Of a stretch of 42,647 nucleotides of DNA, positions 17,083-26,930 are shown in pieces. Numbering within the stretch: the stretch's first letter is position 1; the number at the start of each line of letters is the position of its first letter. The position numbers and the translations under genes are program-made. Source of the stretch: Pseudomonadota bacterium (lineage in GTDB: Bacteria; Pseudomonadota; Gammaproteobacteria; Acidiferrobacterales; UBA6901); NCBI GenBank assembly GCA_021778035.1, contig JAJYCY010000009.1, positions 10,579 through 53,225 on the forward strand, in the 5' to 3' direction. The notes under the pieces are model-generated. The model saw only the letters and a list, made by a program, of their open reading frames with translations, was not told the DNA's origin and searched no databases.

Positions 17083-18003
17083 ATGAGTGAAGTGACGATG
17101 CGCCAGATGCTGGAGGCCGGTGTTCATTTCGGCCACCAGACGCGGTTCTGGCATCCCAAAATGCGCCCCTACATCTTCGGTGAGCGCAACAAGGTCCATA
17201 TCATCAACCTCGAGAAGACCCTGCCGATGTTCAACGAGGCAATGGGTTTCCTGGGCCGGCTCACCTCGAACAAGGGCACTATCCTGTTTGTCGGCACCAA
17301 GCGTCAGGCTGGCGACATCATCCGCGAGGAGGCAACGCGCTGCGTCAGCCCCTACGTCGACCATCGCTGGACCGGCGGGATGCTGACGAACTACAAGACG
17401 GTGAAGAAGTCCATCGAACGGCTGAAGGCGCTGGAAGCGATGGAACAGGACGGCACGTTCGACAAGCTCAACAAGAAGGAGACGCTGCTGCTGCAGCGCG
17501 AACGCGAAAAACTCAATCGCAGCCTGGCCGGCATCAAGAACATGGGCGGACTTCCGGATGCGATGTTCGTGATCGACGTCGGTCACGAATACATTGCGGT
17601 CTCCGAGGCCAACAAGCTGAACATTCCGGTCGTTGCCGTGGTGGACTCCAACTGCAAGCCGGACGGGGTGGACTACGTCATCCCGGGCAACGACGACGCG
17701 CTGCGCGCGATCCGTCTCTATGCGCGGGCGGCCGCCGACGCCATCATCGAAGGACGCAAGAGCGTGACCATCCCGCTGCCGGCCGATGACGAGGAGTTTG
17801 TGGAGATTGCCGAAGAGCCGGCGAAAGTCAAGGTTGCAGCGAAGCGCAAGGCGGCGCCTGCAGCCAGTGAAGGAACGGAGCCGGGACTCGATCCGGAAGA
17901 CGGTGGTGACACCGGGGGGGCGCCGCCGCCCGCCGACGTGCGGCGCCCGGCACGCCCAAGGGGCAAGGCTCCGGCCGCCCGGGGGCGAGGGAAGGCCGGT
18001 TAG
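17083..18003 (+). CDS. rpsB: 30S ribosomal protein S2, with long C-terminal tail
   Basis: S2 is a structural protein of the small ribosomal subunit. Residues 1-240 are a complete S2: [15 protein letters not shown] at the start, the GTKRQA block, WTGGMLTN, and [24 protein letters not shown] with [14 protein letters not shown]. The gene continues to 306 residues where E. coli S2 has 241. The additional 66 residues are first acidic, then Lys/Ala-rich (AKRKAAPAA), then Gly/Pro/Arg-rich, ending RGRGKAG, and look disordered. ATG 17083 has GGAG seven bases upstream. The downstream hairpin at 18014-18038 separates it from tsf. Confidence 0.97.
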   Translation: MSEVTMRQMLEAGVHFGHQTRFWHPKMRPYIFGERNKVHIINLEKTLPMFNEAMGFLGRLTSNKGTILFVGTKRQAGDIIREEATRCVSPYVDHRWTGGMLTNYKTVKKSIERLKALEAMEQDGTFDKLNKKETLLLQREREKLNRSLAGIKNMGGLPDAMFVIDVGHEYIAVSEANKLNIPVVAVVDSNCKPDGVDYVIPGNDDALRAIRLYARAAADAIIEGRKSVTIPLPADDEEFVEIAEEPAKVKVAAKRKAAPAASEGTEPGLDPEDGGDTGGAPPPADVRRPARPRGKAPAARGRGKAG

Positions 18004-18011
18004 GGCGGATG

Positions 18012-18041
18012 AGAAAAAGGGGGCCTCGCCCCCTTTTTCTT
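18012..18041 (+). terminator. intrinsic terminator/attenuator between rpsB and tsf
   Basis: A perfect ten-pair stem, AAAAAGGGGG (18014-18023) with CCCCCTTTTT (18029-18038), has loop CCTCG and is extended by A-T and G-C pairs on the outside (18012-18013 with 18039-18040). The U-run is part of the stem, and on the other strand it would also act as a terminator. It starts nine bases after the rpsB stop, within an operon, so partial termination that lowers tsf relative to rpsB is likely. Confidence 0.85.
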
Positions 18042-18078
18042 AACGCATCGGAAGAAATCGATTCAGCGGGGACGTGTA

Positions 18079-18969
18079 ATGACGATTACTGCAAGTCAGG
18101 TGAAGGAGTTGAGAGAGCGCACCGGGCTCGGAATGATGGAGTGCAAGAGCGCCCTGACGGAAACTGGCGGTGACATCGACGCGGCAATAGAGCTGCTGCG
18201 CAAGAAAGCCGGAGCCAAGGTGGAGAAGAAAGCTGGCCGCACCGCTGCGGAGGGTGTGGTAGCGGTGTACCTCAGTCCGGACCGGAAGATTGCGGCGATG
18301 GTGGAAGTGAACTCGGAAACCGATTTCGTTGCCAAAGGTGATGAGTTCGGTGCATTTGCGGCGGCCGTGGCAGCGTGCGTCGCGGAACGCAATCCTGCGA
18401 CGGCCGAGGCGCTGGGTGCGCTTCCGCTCGGCGGCGTGAACGCTGCCGGAACGGTTTCGCAGGTACGCGAAGGGCTGGTTGCCAAGCTTGGCGAGAACAT
18501 CGGGGTGCGGCGTTTCGTGCGCTACGTATCCGGCGGCGGTCACGTCGCCAGCTACATCCATGGTCGCAGGATCGGGGTGCTGGTCGAAACCGCCGGTGGT
18601 GACGAAGTGCTCGGACGCGACCTGGCCATGCACGTGGCCGCCAGCCGTCCTGCCTATGTTTCCAGGGACGAGGTGCCGGCAGAGGTCGTCGCCAAGGAGA
18701 AGGAGATATTCGTCGCGCAGGCTGCTGGCAGCGGCAAGCCGGCTGATATCGTCGAGAAGATGGTGGTCGGGCGCGTCAACAAGTATCTGGGCGAAATTAC
18801 CCTGCTTGGCCAGCCCTTCGTCAAGGATCCGGAAGTGACGGTTGACAAGCTGCTCAAGAAGTCGGCAGCCCGGGTGATACGATTCTGCCGCTATGAGGTC
18901 GGTGAAGGCATAGAGAAGGGCGGCGGCGATTTTGCCGCAGAGGTCATGGCGCAGGTACGGGGAGGTTAG
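18079..18969 (+). CDS. tsf: elongation factor Ts
   Basis: This is the nucleotide exchange factor that releases GDP from EF-Tu. The product has 296 residues (E. coli 283). The N-terminal UBA-like domain carries [19 protein letters not shown], and the core contains [13 protein letters not shown], the EF-Tu contact region. The C-terminal part ends in a conserved [11 protein letters not shown]-type segment (here [14 protein letters not shown]). GGGGAC precedes ATG 18079. It follows rpsB after a strong terminator-like hairpin, so expression depends on read-through or on a promoter not recognised here. Confidence 0.97.
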   Translation: MTITASQVKELRERTGLGMMECKSALTETGGDIDAAIELLRKKAGAKVEKKAGRTAAEGVVAVYLSPDRKIAAMVEVNSETDFVAKGDEFGAFAAAVAACVAERNPATAEALGALPLGGVNAAGTVSQVREGLVAKLGENIGVRRFVRYVSGGGHVASYIHGRRIGVLVETAGGDEVLGRDLAMHVAASRPAYVSRDEVPAEVVAKEKEIFVAQAAGSGKPADIVEKMVVGRVNKYLGEITLLGQPFVKDPEVTVDKLLKKSAARVIRFCRYEVGEGIEKGGGDFAAEVMAQVRGG

Positions 18970-18977
18970 GGACCTTG

Positions 18978-19721
18978 GTGAGTCCATCCGCTGCCGGGCA
19001 CGGCAAGCCTGCATACCGACGTGTCCTGCTCAAGTTGAGCGGCGAGGCGCTGATGGGCGAAGATGCCTATGGCATCAACCGCGAAGTGCTGGCGCGTATT
19101 GTCGGTGAAATCAGGCAGGTTGCTGCTGCCGGCGTGCAGCTGGCGATTGTCATCGGCGGCGGCAACATCTTCCGCGGGGTAGCTGCAGGTGCCCGGGGGA
19201 TGGACCGGGCGACGGCCGACTACATGGGCATGCTGGCGACGGTGATGAATTCTCTGTCGCTGCAGGATGCGCTGCGACAGGCGGGTGTGCCGGCGGTTGT
19301 GCTGACGGCACTAGCCATGGATGTCGTCGCCGAGCCCTATTCACGGCGGGCCGCCCTGGACCATCTGGAGGCCGGCCGCGTGGTGATATTCGGAGCTGGT
19401 ACCGGGAATCCGTTTTTCACCACGGACACGGCGGCGAGTCTGCGGGGAGCAGAGATTGCAGCGGATATCGTGCTCAAGGCGACCAAGGTCGACGGTGTTT
19501 ACACGAAGGATCCGATGCGCTTTCCGGATGCCAGCCGCTATGATGTCCTGACCTATGACGAGGCGCTGGAAAAGCGGCTCGCAGTGATGGATGCCACGGC
19601 GCTTGCGCTGTGCCGCGAGCAGAACATGCAGCTGCGGGTGTTCAGCATCAACGCTGCGGGAAGCCTGGTGCGGATTGTGCAGGGCGGGAACGAAGGTACG
19701 CTGGTCAGACGCGGAGATTGA
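18978..19721 (+). CDS. pyrH: uridylate kinase (UMP kinase)
   Basis: This enzyme phosphorylates UMP to UDP for nucleic acid and envelope precursor synthesis; the bacterial hexameric enzyme belongs to the amino acid kinase fold. The product has 247 residues: KLSGEALMG near the N-terminus, GGGNIFRG for phosphate binding, [18 protein letters not shown] in the core, and [11 protein letters not shown] near the nucleotide site. The start is GTG 18978; a TTG at 18975 directly before it is an alternative. The sequence GGAGGTTAGGGA before it supplies the ribosome site, overlapping the tsf end. Confidence 0.96.
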   Translation: MSPSAAGHGKPAYRRVLLKLSGEALMGEDAYGINREVLARIVGEIRQVAAAGVQLAIVIGGGNIFRGVAAGARGMDRATADYMGMLATVMNSLSLQDALRQAGVPAVVLTALAMDVVAEPYSRRAALDHLEAGRVVIFGAGTGNPFFTTDTAASLRGAEIAADIVLKATKVDGVYTKDPMRFPDASRYDVLTYDEALEKRLAVMDATALALCREQNMQLRVFSINAAGSLVRIVQGGNEGTLVRRGD

Positions 19722-19725
19722 CATC

Positions 19726-20292
19726 ATGCAAGAGGTGATCAGCAGGATCAGCCGGGATGCCGAGGCCCGGATGGTGAAGTCGGTCGAAACGCTCAAATCT
19801 GCGCTCGAGAAGGTCCGCACCGGCCGAGCCCACGCCGGCCTGCTCGAGCATATCCACGTGGACTATTATGGAAGCCGCACGCCGCTCAACCAGGTCGCGA
19901 ACATCACCGTGGCGGACGCGCGTTCGCTTGCTGTCGCGCCGTATGACAAAAGCATGGTCCAGGCCATCGAGAAGGCGATCCAGGAGTCCGGTCTCGGTCT
20001 CAATCCTGCGGTGGCGGGACAGACCATACGCGTTCCGCTTCCGATGCTCACCGAGGAGCGGCGCCGTGAGCTCGGGAAGGTCGTGCGCACCGAGGGCGAG
20101 GACGCGAAGATTGCCATCCGCAATGTGCGCCGCGACGGGTTGACCCATCTCAAGGAGGCCCTGAAGAAGAAGGAGATCTCCGAAGACGATGAGAAGCGCG
20201 CGCACGAAGTGATTCAGAAGCTTACCGACCGATTTACCGCGGATGTGGACAAGGTGGTCGCCTCCAAGGAACAGGACCTGATGGCGATCTAG
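19726..20292 (+). CDS. frr: ribosome recycling factor
   Basis: With EF-G it splits the post-termination ribosome so that subunits can start again. The product has 188 residues against the typical 185. Family landmarks are [11 protein letters not shown] with [14 protein letters not shown] in the first half, the [11 protein letters not shown] segment, and [22 protein letters not shown] in the long helix domain. The start is ATG 19726, four bases after the pyrH stop, with GGAG of the pyrH end as ribosome site. The open frame upstream of it is within pyrH and is not used. Confidence 0.97.
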   Translation: MQEVISRISRDAEARMVKSVETLKSALEKVRTGRAHAGLLEHIHVDYYGSRTPLNQVANITVADARSLAVAPYDKSMVQAIEKAIQESGLGLNPAVAGQTIRVPLPMLTEERRRELGKVVRTEGEDAKIAIRNVRRDGLTHLKEALKKKEISEDDEKRAHEVIQKLTDRFTADVDKVVASKEQDLMAI

Positions 20293-20294
20293 GT

Positions 20295-20345
20295 GACGGC
20301 GCGTGCGGGATGCGCCGTCAGGCTGGTCCGTCCGGTGAACGGACC
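20295..20345 (+). promoter_or_regulatory. tandem stem-loops in the frr-uppS spacer
   Basis: Two perfect hairpins follow each other. The first pairs GACGGCGC (20295-20302) with GCGCCGTC (20312-20319), eight pairs and a 9-nt loop. The second pairs GGTCCGT (20325-20331) with ACGGACC (20339-20345), seven pairs and a 7-nt loop. Neither is followed by a T-run, so they look more like mRNA-stabilising or processing elements than terminators. Confidence 0.55.
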
Positions 20346-20365
20346 CAGAATCAGGTTTCAGCGAG

Positions 20366-21160
20366 ATGTCCGAGCCAATCAAATCATCCACGTCGGCGGC
20401 GATTCCGCCGCTTTCCGGGGTGCCAGTGCATGTGGCAGTCATCATGGACGGCAACGGGCGCTGGGCCAGGAGCCGCGGACTGCCGCGCTTCGCAGGACAC
20501 CGCCGTGGTGTCGAGGCGGTGCGCGATCTGGTGGCCGCCTGCGGAGAGAAAGGCATCCGCTATCTGACCCTGTTTGCCTTCAGCAGCGAGAACTGGCGCA
20601 GACCCGAGACCGAGGTGCATCTGCTGCTTGACCTGTTCGGGATGGCGCTCGACAAGGAGGTAAAGAAGCTGCACGCGAACAATATCCGCTTTCGCGTGAT
20701 AGGCGACATCGTGGCGTTCGGCGACAAACTGGTCGAGCGCATCCGCCAGGGCGAGGCGCTTACCCGCGACAATACGGCGCTGACCCTGACCATCGCCGCC
20801 AACTACGGTGGCCGCTGGGACATCGCTCAGGCGTGCCGCGAACTTGCGCGCCGCGCCGCATCCGGGCTGGTCGATCCAGCATCCATCACGCCGGACAGTC
20901 TGGAGCCGTTTCTCAGCATGGCAAAGGTGCCGGAGCCGGATCTGTTCATCCGCACCGGCGGCGAGCAGCGGGTGAGCAATTTCCTCCTATGGCAGCTGGC
21001 GTATACCGAGCTCTATTTCACTCCGGTGCTATGGCCGGATTTCGATCGTGCACAGTTTGAGATTGCGCTGGCATCGTACGCCGGACGGCAGCGCCGCTTC
21101 GGTCATACCGGCGAGCAGATAGAGGCCGCTTCATCGGGGAGCACCGGCAAGCGTGCTTAG
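20366..21160 (+). CDS. uppS: polyprenyl (undecaprenyl) diphosphate synthase, cis-prenyltransferase
   Basis: This enzyme makes undecaprenyl diphosphate, the lipid carrier for peptidoglycan and O-antigen units. The product has 264 residues. The catalytic P-loop-like motif VIMDGNGRWAR (D28), HRRGVEAVR, the AFSSENWRRP segment, and the C-terminal RTGGEQRVSNFLLWQ plus ELYFTPVLWPDF are all family hallmarks. It starts 73 bp after frr beyond two stem-loops. Its end overlaps the cdsA start by eight bases. The substrate, isopentenyl diphosphate, comes from the pathway served by the downstream dxr gene. Confidence 0.97.
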   Translation: MSEPIKSSTSAAIPPLSGVPVHVAVIMDGNGRWARSRGLPRFAGHRRGVEAVRDLVAACGEKGIRYLTLFAFSSENWRRPETEVHLLLDLFGMALDKEVKKLHANNIRFRVIGDIVAFGDKLVERIRQGEALTRDNTALTLTIAANYGGRWDIAQACRELARRAASGLVDPASITPDSLEPFLSMAKVPEPDLFIRTGGEQRVSNFLLWQLAYTELYFTPVLWPDFDRAQFEIALASYAGRQRRFGHTGEQIEAASSGSTGKRA

Positions 21161-21968
21161 GCTTCGCGTCTTGACCGCCGCGGTACTGGTGCCGCTGATG
21201 GTCTGGGCGACGTTTCATCTGTCCACTCCCGCCCTCGCGCTGCTGTTCGGAGTCTTCTTCGTCGCTGCGGCATGGGAGTGGACCGTACTCTGCGGTTTGC
21301 ACGCCACGGCGGCACGGGTGCTGTACGTGACCGCGCTGCTTGCAGCCGGAGTGATCCTGTACCGGGCGCCGGCGCTGCCGGTGATGATCGCCGGCGTTGC
21401 CTGGTGGATCTGGGAGTTCTCCGAACTCGTCCTTTATCCCGACCTGCGCAAGGGGTTTCTCGCCACGGTTCCTGGCAGGCAGCTCAGTGGTTTCTTCATG
21501 CTGGTGCCGGCCTGGATTGCGCCCCTTGCCGTGCACGCCCGGCGCGACGGTGGTCCGGGGCTTACCCTATTTATAATGGTGTTGGTATGGACCGCTGATT
21601 CCGGTGCATACTTTATCGGCCGACCCTGGGGGAAGACCAAGATCGCACCACAGGTCAGTCCCGGAAAGAGCCTTGAGGGACTGCTTGGGGGTCTGGTCAT
21701 GGTCGCGCTGGTCGCGCTGGTGTGCGGGAAGTACATATGGAAATTCGGCACGTTGGCGCTGATGCTGTGGTTGGCAATCGCCGTGATAGCCATGCTGTTT
21801 TCGGTGCTGGGTGATCTTGCGGAAAGCCGGGCAAAACGCATTGTCGGGGTCAAGGACAGCGGCCATCTGCTTCCGGGCCACGGCGGAGTACTGGACCGCA
21901 TTGATGCCTTTACTGCGGCGGCACCGGCGTTTGTGCTCGGGTGGCTGCTGCTGAGGCCACTGCTATGA
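21153..21968 (+). CDS. cdsA: phosphatidate cytidylyltransferase (CDP-diglyceride synthase)
   Basis: This inner membrane enzyme makes CDP-diacylglycerol, the branch point to all phospholipids. The 271-residue product is strongly hydrophobic with about eight membrane segments. The diagnostic C-terminal signature is complete: [20 protein letters not shown] followed by GVLDRIDAF. The start is GTG 21153, inside the uppS 3' end. It overlaps dxr through ATGA at 21965-21968, so uppS, cdsA and dxr are probably translationally coupled. Confidence 0.96.
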   Translation: MLRLRVLTAAVLVPLMVWATFHLSTPALALLFGVFFVAAAWEWTVLCGLHATAARVLYVTALLAAGVILYRAPALPVMIAGVAWWIWEFSELVLYPDLRKGFLATVPGRQLSGFFMLVPAWIAPLAVHARRDGGPGLTLFIMVLVWTADSGAYFIGRPWGKTKIAPQVSPGKSLEGLLGGLVMVALVALVCGKYIWKFGTLALMLWLAIAVIAMLFSVLGDLAESRAKRIVGVKDSGHLLPGHGGVLDRIDAFTAAAPAFVLGWLLLRPLL

Positions 21969-23221
21969 ACATTCTCCAGAGTTCCCCCTCGGTGCCCGGA
22001 GGTCCCGGTACCGCAGGGATGCAGGGTGTCACGATACTCGGGTCGACCGGATCGATCGGCATGAATGCCCTGGATGTCCTGGCGCGTCATCCGCAGCGCT
22101 TCCGGGTGACCGCCCTCACCGCCAATAAGCAGGTCGACAGGATGTTTGAGCAGTGCCGGCACCATGCGCCGGATGTGGCGGTGATGCGTGACGTGCGCGC
22201 CGCCGGCGAGCTGCAGCGCCGGGTCGAGGCTGCCGGGCTGAAGGTCGAGGTGTTGTCGGGCGAAAACGGTCTGGCCAGGGCGGCAGCCCTGGCGCAGAGC
22301 AGCATCGTGGTAGCGGCGATCGTCGGGGCGGCGGGACTTCTGCCGACCCTCGAAGCGGTGCGCTGCGGCAAGCGCGTGCTTCTTGCCAACAAGGAGCCGC
22401 TGGTCATGTCTGGCCATATCCTGATGCAGGAGGCATGCCGCTCGGGCGCGGAGCTGCTGCCGGTCGACAGTGAACACAACGCCATCTTCCAGTGTCTGCC
22501 CGGCGGCTACCGGGCGGGGCTGCCGATCCCCGGTCTGAGCCGGATTCTGCTGACCTGTTCCGGCGGCCCGTTCCGTACCACACCCCTTGCGGAGCTGGCC
22601 GGCGTCACGCCGGAGCAGGCTTGTGCGCACCCGCGCTGGGCGATGGGCAGGAAGATTTCGGTCGATTCGGCAACCCTCATGAACAAGGGGCTGGAGATGA
22701 TCGAGGCCTGCCGGCTGTTTGGCGTATCGCCGCAGCAGATCGAGATCGTTATCCACCCGCAAAGCGTGATACATTCTCTCGTGTCCTACGTGGACGGATC
22801 GGTGCTTGCGCAGCTTGGCAATCCGGACATGCGTACGCCGATCGCTCATGCCTTGGCCTGGCCCGAACGCATCGACTCCGGCGTCCGCCCGCTTGACCTG
22901 GTGGAAGTCGCGCGGCTTGATTTCGAACGGCCTGATCCGCAGCGCTTTCCCTGTTTGCGGCTCGCCGCGGAAGCGGTTCGCCGGGGAGGCACCGCGCCGG
23001 CCATTCTCAATGCGGCCAACGAGGTTGCTGTGGCGGCCTTTCTCGACGAAGCGGTCGGATTCATGGATATCCCGCGGATCATCGAGCATGTACTGTCGCA
23101 GGTTCCGGAAAACGAAGAGGCCAAACTCGAGGTGATTCTCGCCGACGACGCGCGTGCCCGCGAGGTGGCGCAGCGCTACATTGCCGGGCACGCGCGCAGC
23201 CCCAGACGAGGCGTGCAGTGA
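21965..23221 (+). CDS. dxr: 1-deoxy-D-xylulose 5-phosphate reductoisomerase
   Basis: This is the first committed enzyme of the MEP isoprenoid pathway, making 2-C-methyl-D-erythritol 4-phosphate with NADPH. The product has 418 residues. The NADPH loop [18 protein letters not shown], the metal-site motif [11 protein letters not shown], and [20 protein letters not shown] with [12 protein letters not shown] are present. The usual NKE(S/A/T)LV motif reads NKEPLV. ATG 21965 gives about 20 additional residues ahead of the NADPH fold; a later ATG at 22019 is a possible alternative, but the ATGA overlap with cdsA favours 21965. Its stop overlaps the rseP GTG start. Confidence 0.97.
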   Translation: MNILQSSPSVPGGPGTAGMQGVTILGSTGSIGMNALDVLARHPQRFRVTALTANKQVDRMFEQCRHHAPDVAVMRDVRAAGELQRRVEAAGLKVEVLSGENGLARAAALAQSSIVVAAIVGAAGLLPTLEAVRCGKRVLLANKEPLVMSGHILMQEACRSGAELLPVDSEHNAIFQCLPGGYRAGLPIPGLSRILLTCSGGPFRTTPLAELAGVTPEQACAHPRWAMGRKISVDSATLMNKGLEMIEACRLFGVSPQQIEIVIHPQSVIHSLVSYVDGSVLAQLGNPDMRTPIAHALAWPERIDSGVRPLDLVEVARLDFERPDPQRFPCLRLAAEAVRRGGTAPAILNAANEVAVAAFLDEAVGFMDIPRIIEHVLSQVPENEEAKLEVILADDARAREVAQRYIAGHARSPRRGVQ

Positions 23222-24582
23222 CGAATTTCCTTATTTCAGCGCTTGCGTTCCTGGTTGCGATCGGGGTGCTGGTGATCGTCCACGAGTTTGGGCATTACTG
23301 GGTGGCGCGGCGTCTGGGAATCAAGGTGCTGCGTTTTTCGGTCGGATTCGGCAGACCCCTGTGGTCGCGTCGCATGGGTACCGACGGCACCGAGCTGGTG
23401 GTGGCGGCGCTGCCGGTCGGTGGTTACGTCAAGATGCTCGACGAGAACGAGGGAGAAGTGCCGGATGCCGAGCGGCACCGCGCCTTCAACCGCCAGCCAC
23501 TGGCCAAGCGAGCCGCAGTGGTGCTGGCCGGGCCGGCGTTCAATTTCCTGTTTGCGGTGGTGGTGTACTGGGCGCTGTTTATGGTGGGTTTCAGCGGCAT
23601 CAAGCCAATTGTCGGGCGGGTAGTTCCCGGCTCCCTTGCCGCGAAGGCCGGTTTCCAGACTGGCGATGACATTCTCGATGTCAACGGCCGGCCTACGCTG
23701 AGCTGGGACCAGCAGCGGCTGTACCTGTTTTCGGAAGCGCTTGCAAAGGCGCAGGTGCGGTTCAGGGTGCGTGATCCGCAGGGACAGATCGTGACCCGCA
23801 TGCTCGACCTGTCGTCACTCTCGGCCCGCAGCCTGAGTTCCGGTATGCTGGAAAGCGCGACCGGACTCTATGGCTATTCGCCGCGGATCATACCGGTCAT
23901 CGGTACCGTGGTTGCGGACAGTCCGGCAGCCAAGGCCGGACTGCAAATCGGTGACCGGCTGGTCAGCATCGATGGCAGGCCGGTTGATTCGTGGCAGAAA
24001 GTGGTCTCCGTCATCAGTGTGAACCCCGGGCACCGCATCACGCTCGGTATCGAGCGTGACGGATCGCCGGTCGATGTGGCACTTACCCCCGAGACCATCG
24101 AGCGGCACGGACGGCGGATCGGGCGTATCGGCATCGGCGTCAGGCCGCCGGGCGTGCCGGCCGGCATGCGCGTGATGGTGCGGCTCAATCCCGTGGATGC
24201 CATGGTCCAGGGTGTGGATGACACCTGGCTGATGACCTCGGTCACTGTCAGGATGCTCGTGAAGATGCTGGAGCTGAGGGTATCCACCCACGCCATCAGT
24301 GGTCCCATTACCATCGCCCGCTATGCCGGATATACGGCACGCATCGGCTTCAGCCGCTTCCTTATGTTTCTGGCGGTGATCAGCGTAAGTCTCGGCGTGC
24401 TCAATCTGCTTCCGGTTCCGGTGCTCGACGGCGGGCACCTGCTGGTGTATGTGATCGAGGCCTTCAAGGGAGAGCCGCTGCCGGAACGGGTGCTTTACTG
24501 GGGCCAGCAGGTCGGAGTCATACTGCTGGCGGCACTGATGGTGCTCGCGTTCTATAACGACTTTGTCAGACTGCTGCAATAA
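23218..24582 (+). CDS. rseP: RIP metalloprotease RseP (site-2 protease)
   Basis: This intramembrane zinc protease cleaves RseA after DegS and so releases sigma E in the envelope stress response. The 454-residue product has the zinc motif HEFGH in the first membrane helix (H22, E23, H26). Two periplasmic PDZ domains follow (around [18 protein letters not shown] and [18 protein letters not shown]), and the third zinc ligand is D404 in [10 protein letters not shown]. The GTG start at 23218 overlaps the dxr stop (GTGA). It is followed by bamA, a classic sigma E target, after 35 bases. Confidence 0.97.
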   Translation: MTNFLISALAFLVAIGVLVIVHEFGHYWVARRLGIKVLRFSVGFGRPLWSRRMGTDGTELVVAALPVGGYVKMLDENEGEVPDAERHRAFNRQPLAKRAAVVLAGPAFNFLFAVVVYWALFMVGFSGIKPIVGRVVPGSLAAKAGFQTGDDILDVNGRPTLSWDQQRLYLFSEALAKAQVRFRVRDPQGQIVTRMLDLSSLSARSLSSGMLESATGLYGYSPRIIPVIGTVVADSPAAKAGLQIGDRLVSIDGRPVDSWQKVVSVISVNPGHRITLGIERDGSPVDVALTPETIERHGRRIGRIGIGVRPPGVPAGMRVMVRLNPVDAMVQGVDDTWLMTSVTVRMLVKMLELRVSTHAISGPITIARYAGYTARIGFSRFLMFLAVISVSLGVLNLLPVPVLDGGHLLVYVIEAFKGEPLPERVLYWGQQVGVILLAALMVLAFYNDFVRLLQ

Positions 24583-24617
24583 ACCAACCCGCAAATACCA
24601 CCACCCGACACCTAATA
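24583..24617 (+). promoter_or_regulatory. C-rich, G-poor spacer ahead of bamA
   Basis: The 35 bases between rseP and bamA contain 16 C, 14 A, 3 T and only 2 G, unlike the GC-balanced coding DNA around them. No Shine-Dalgarno sequence is present before ATG 24618. An unstructured C/A-rich leader may rely on ribosomal protein S1, or may be bound by Rho or small RNAs. The composition is seen; the role is inference. Confidence 0.4.
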
Positions 24618-26915
24618 ATGAAAGTACTGCCCGCGGTCCTGCTGCTGTGCCTGCTGTCTATCGCTCCTGCATATGGGATCGAATCCTTCGTCGTCAAGGA
24701 CATCAGTGTCGTCGGGCTGCAGCGCATTTCCGCCGGTACCGTGTTCAACTACCTGCCGATCAAGGTGGGAAGCACCATCACGCCACGCAGGGCACGTGAT
24801 GCGATCCGGGCGCTGTTCAAAACCGGGTTTTTCCGCGATGTGACCCTTGACCGCAGCGGCGGCACGCTGATCGTGAAGGTTGTCGAAAGACCCTCGATTG
24901 CCAGTATCAAGGTCACGGGTGTCAAGGAGCTCGACAAGAAAACGCTCAAGAAGGGCATGGCCCAGGTCGGCCTTGCCGAGGGTCGGGTGCTGAACAAGTC
25001 GGTGCTGGACCAGATGGAGCAGGAACTGAAAAGCCAGTATTTCGCCCGTGGCTACTACGCGGTCAAGATCAAGACCACGGTGACACCGCGGCCGCGCAAC
25101 CGTGTTGCCATCAATGTCGTGGTGTCCGAAGGGCACGTGGCCAAGATCAGGCAGATTACCATTGTCGGCAACCACAGTTTTCCGGAAAAGAGGCTGCTCG
25201 GGACATTCAAGCTCGGGACGCCGACGATCTTCAGCTTTCTCACGAAGAATGACCAGTACTCCAAGCAGCAGCTCGCCGGAGACCTGGAAAACCTGCGTAC
25301 CTTTTATCAGGATCATGGTTTCCTCAACTTCAACATCGATTCCACCGAGGTATCGATCACGCCCGACAGGCGCCAGATCTACATCACCGTGAATATCACC
25401 GAGGGTCGCCGCTACAAGGTGGCCGGGTACAGGATCGAGGGCAACCTCATCCTGCCGAAGAAAGTCCTGGATTCGCTCATCAGTATCAAGCCGGGCGATG
25501 TGTTCTCGCGGAAGAAAGTGGTCGATAGCAGCAAGCGCATTTCCGGGCGGCTCGGCGATCTCGGTTATGCATTCGCAAATGTCAACGCCGTACCGAAGAT
25601 CGATCGCAAGAACGCGACTGTATTTTTTACTTTCTATGTTGATCCGGGCAAGCGCGTGTACGTGCGGCGCGTAAATTTTTCCGGCAACAACAGTACCGAT
25701 GATTACGTGCTGCGGCGGGAGATGCGGCAGTTCGAGGGTGCCTGGTTCTCGGCGTCCAAGATCAAGCTCTCGCGCCAGCGCCTGCAGCGTCTGGGCCTGT
25801 TCGACAGCGTGAACGTGCAGACTCCGGCGGTGCCGGGTTCTTCCGACGAGGTCGACATGAACGTCAATGTGAAGGAGCGGCTGGTCAATAACTTCATGGC
25901 CGGAATCGGGTATTCCGACGTGGACCATCTGCTGCTAACAGCAAGCATCACATTCCAGAATCTTTTCGGCACCGGCAAGCAGCTCAGCACGAGCGTCGAT
26001 ACCAGCAGCTACGACAAGCATGTCGATGTCACCTATACCAACCCGTACTACACTGAAAATGGAGTAAGCCGCAGCCTGTCTGTCTATGACAGCCAGATCA
26101 ATGCGGCCGCGGCGTACATTGCTGCCTACAATTCCAGCACCGTCGGTGCGGCAGTGGTCTATGGCATTCCGACCGGGAATTTCCGCACCGTGAGCATCGG
26201 TCTGGGCGTGGAACGCGTGGCGCTCAGTGTCAATCCCACCAGCGCGCTCGTGGCCCAGAACTTTGTCGCGCAGTACGGCGGTGACAACAGTGTTGTCAAG
26301 GGAACGTTCGGCTGGGAGCGCAATACCCTCGATAATCCCATTTTCCCGCGGAAGGGAACCTACCAGCGCGCGCAGACCGAAGTGTCGGTGCCCGGCAGTA
26401 ACCTCGAGTACTACCTGGTAAGGCTGAAGACGGGCGGTTATTACCCGCTTAACTCGCGCTATACGCTCGAGGGGCGGGCCGAATACGATTTCGGTGGCGG
26501 TTACGGCAATACCGCCGGGCTGCCGTTCTACAAGAACTTCTATGCCGGCGGCAGCAGCACGGTGCGCGGATTCAGTCCCGAATCCCTGGGTCCGAAGGAC
26601 GTGGGTGGACCGAATCCAACCCTGCCGGTCGGCGGCGACCGGCGGATACTGGGGAATCTCTCGTTCCTGTTTCCGGTTCCGGGCACCGCGTCGGACAACA
26701 AGTCAATGCGCTTGAGTGTGTTTACGGATGCCGGTATGGTGTATGGCACCGGGCAGCCGGTGGAACTCGGCCAGCTGCGTTATGCGGCCGGTCTTGCCTT
26801 CCACTGGTATTCTCCCGTGGGGCCGCTCAGTCTCAGTGTGGCTGAACCGCTCAACAAGAAGCCGGGAGATAACACCCAGACGTTCCAGTTCACTCTGGGT
26901 ACGACGTTCCAGTGA
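24618..26915 (+). CDS. bamA: outer membrane protein assembly factor BamA
   Basis: This is the central insertase that folds beta-barrel proteins into the outer membrane. The product has 765 residues: a signal peptide (1-20, ending APAYG), five POTRA domains in the periplasm (about 23-420) and a 16-strand barrel. The lid-loop motif VRGF appears in GGSSTVRGFSPESLG. The first POTRA begins FVVKDISVVGLQRIS, as usual. The protein ends LGTTFQ, so the normal terminal aromatic residue of the beta-signal is followed by one glutamine. It sits after rseP as expected, but the chaperone gene skp that often follows is missing; lpxD is next. Confidence 0.97.
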   Translation: MKVLPAVLLLCLLSIAPAYGIESFVVKDISVVGLQRISAGTVFNYLPIKVGSTITPRRARDAIRALFKTGFFRDVTLDRSGGTLIVKVVERPSIASIKVTGVKELDKKTLKKGMAQVGLAEGRVLNKSVLDQMEQELKSQYFARGYYAVKIKTTVTPRPRNRVAINVVVSEGHVAKIRQITIVGNHSFPEKRLLGTFKLGTPTIFSFLTKNDQYSKQQLAGDLENLRTFYQDHGFLNFNIDSTEVSITPDRRQIYITVNITEGRRYKVAGYRIEGNLILPKKVLDSLISIKPGDVFSRKKVVDSSKRISGRLGDLGYAFANVNAVPKIDRKNATVFFTFYVDPGKRVYVRRVNFSGNNSTDDYVLRREMRQFEGAWFSASKIKLSRQRLQRLGLFDSVNVQTPAVPGSSDEVDMNVNVKERLVNNFMAGIGYSDVDHLLLTASITFQNLFGTGKQLSTSVDTSSYDKHVDVTYTNPYYTENGVSRSLSVYDSQINAAAAYIAAYNSSTVGAAVVYGIPTGNFRTVSIGLGVERVALSVNPTSALVAQNFVAQYGGDNSVVKGTFGWERNTLDNPIFPRKGTYQRAQTEVSVPGSNLEYYLVRLKTGGYYPLNSRYTLEGRAEYDFGGGYGNTAGLPFYKNFYAGGSSTVRGFSPESLGPKDVGGPNPTLPVGGDRRILGNLSFLFPVPGTASDNKSMRLSVFTDAGMVYGTGQPVELGQLRYAAGLAFHWYSPVGPLSLSVAEPLNKKPGDNTQTFQFTLGTTFQ

Positions 26916-26930
26916 CGACGGTACCGCTGC

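Noticed and set aside
21434-23191. 585-codon minus-strand frame opposite cdsA/dxr.
   Set aside because: It spans two well-identified genes in antisense and is His/Arg/Pro-rich without any motif.
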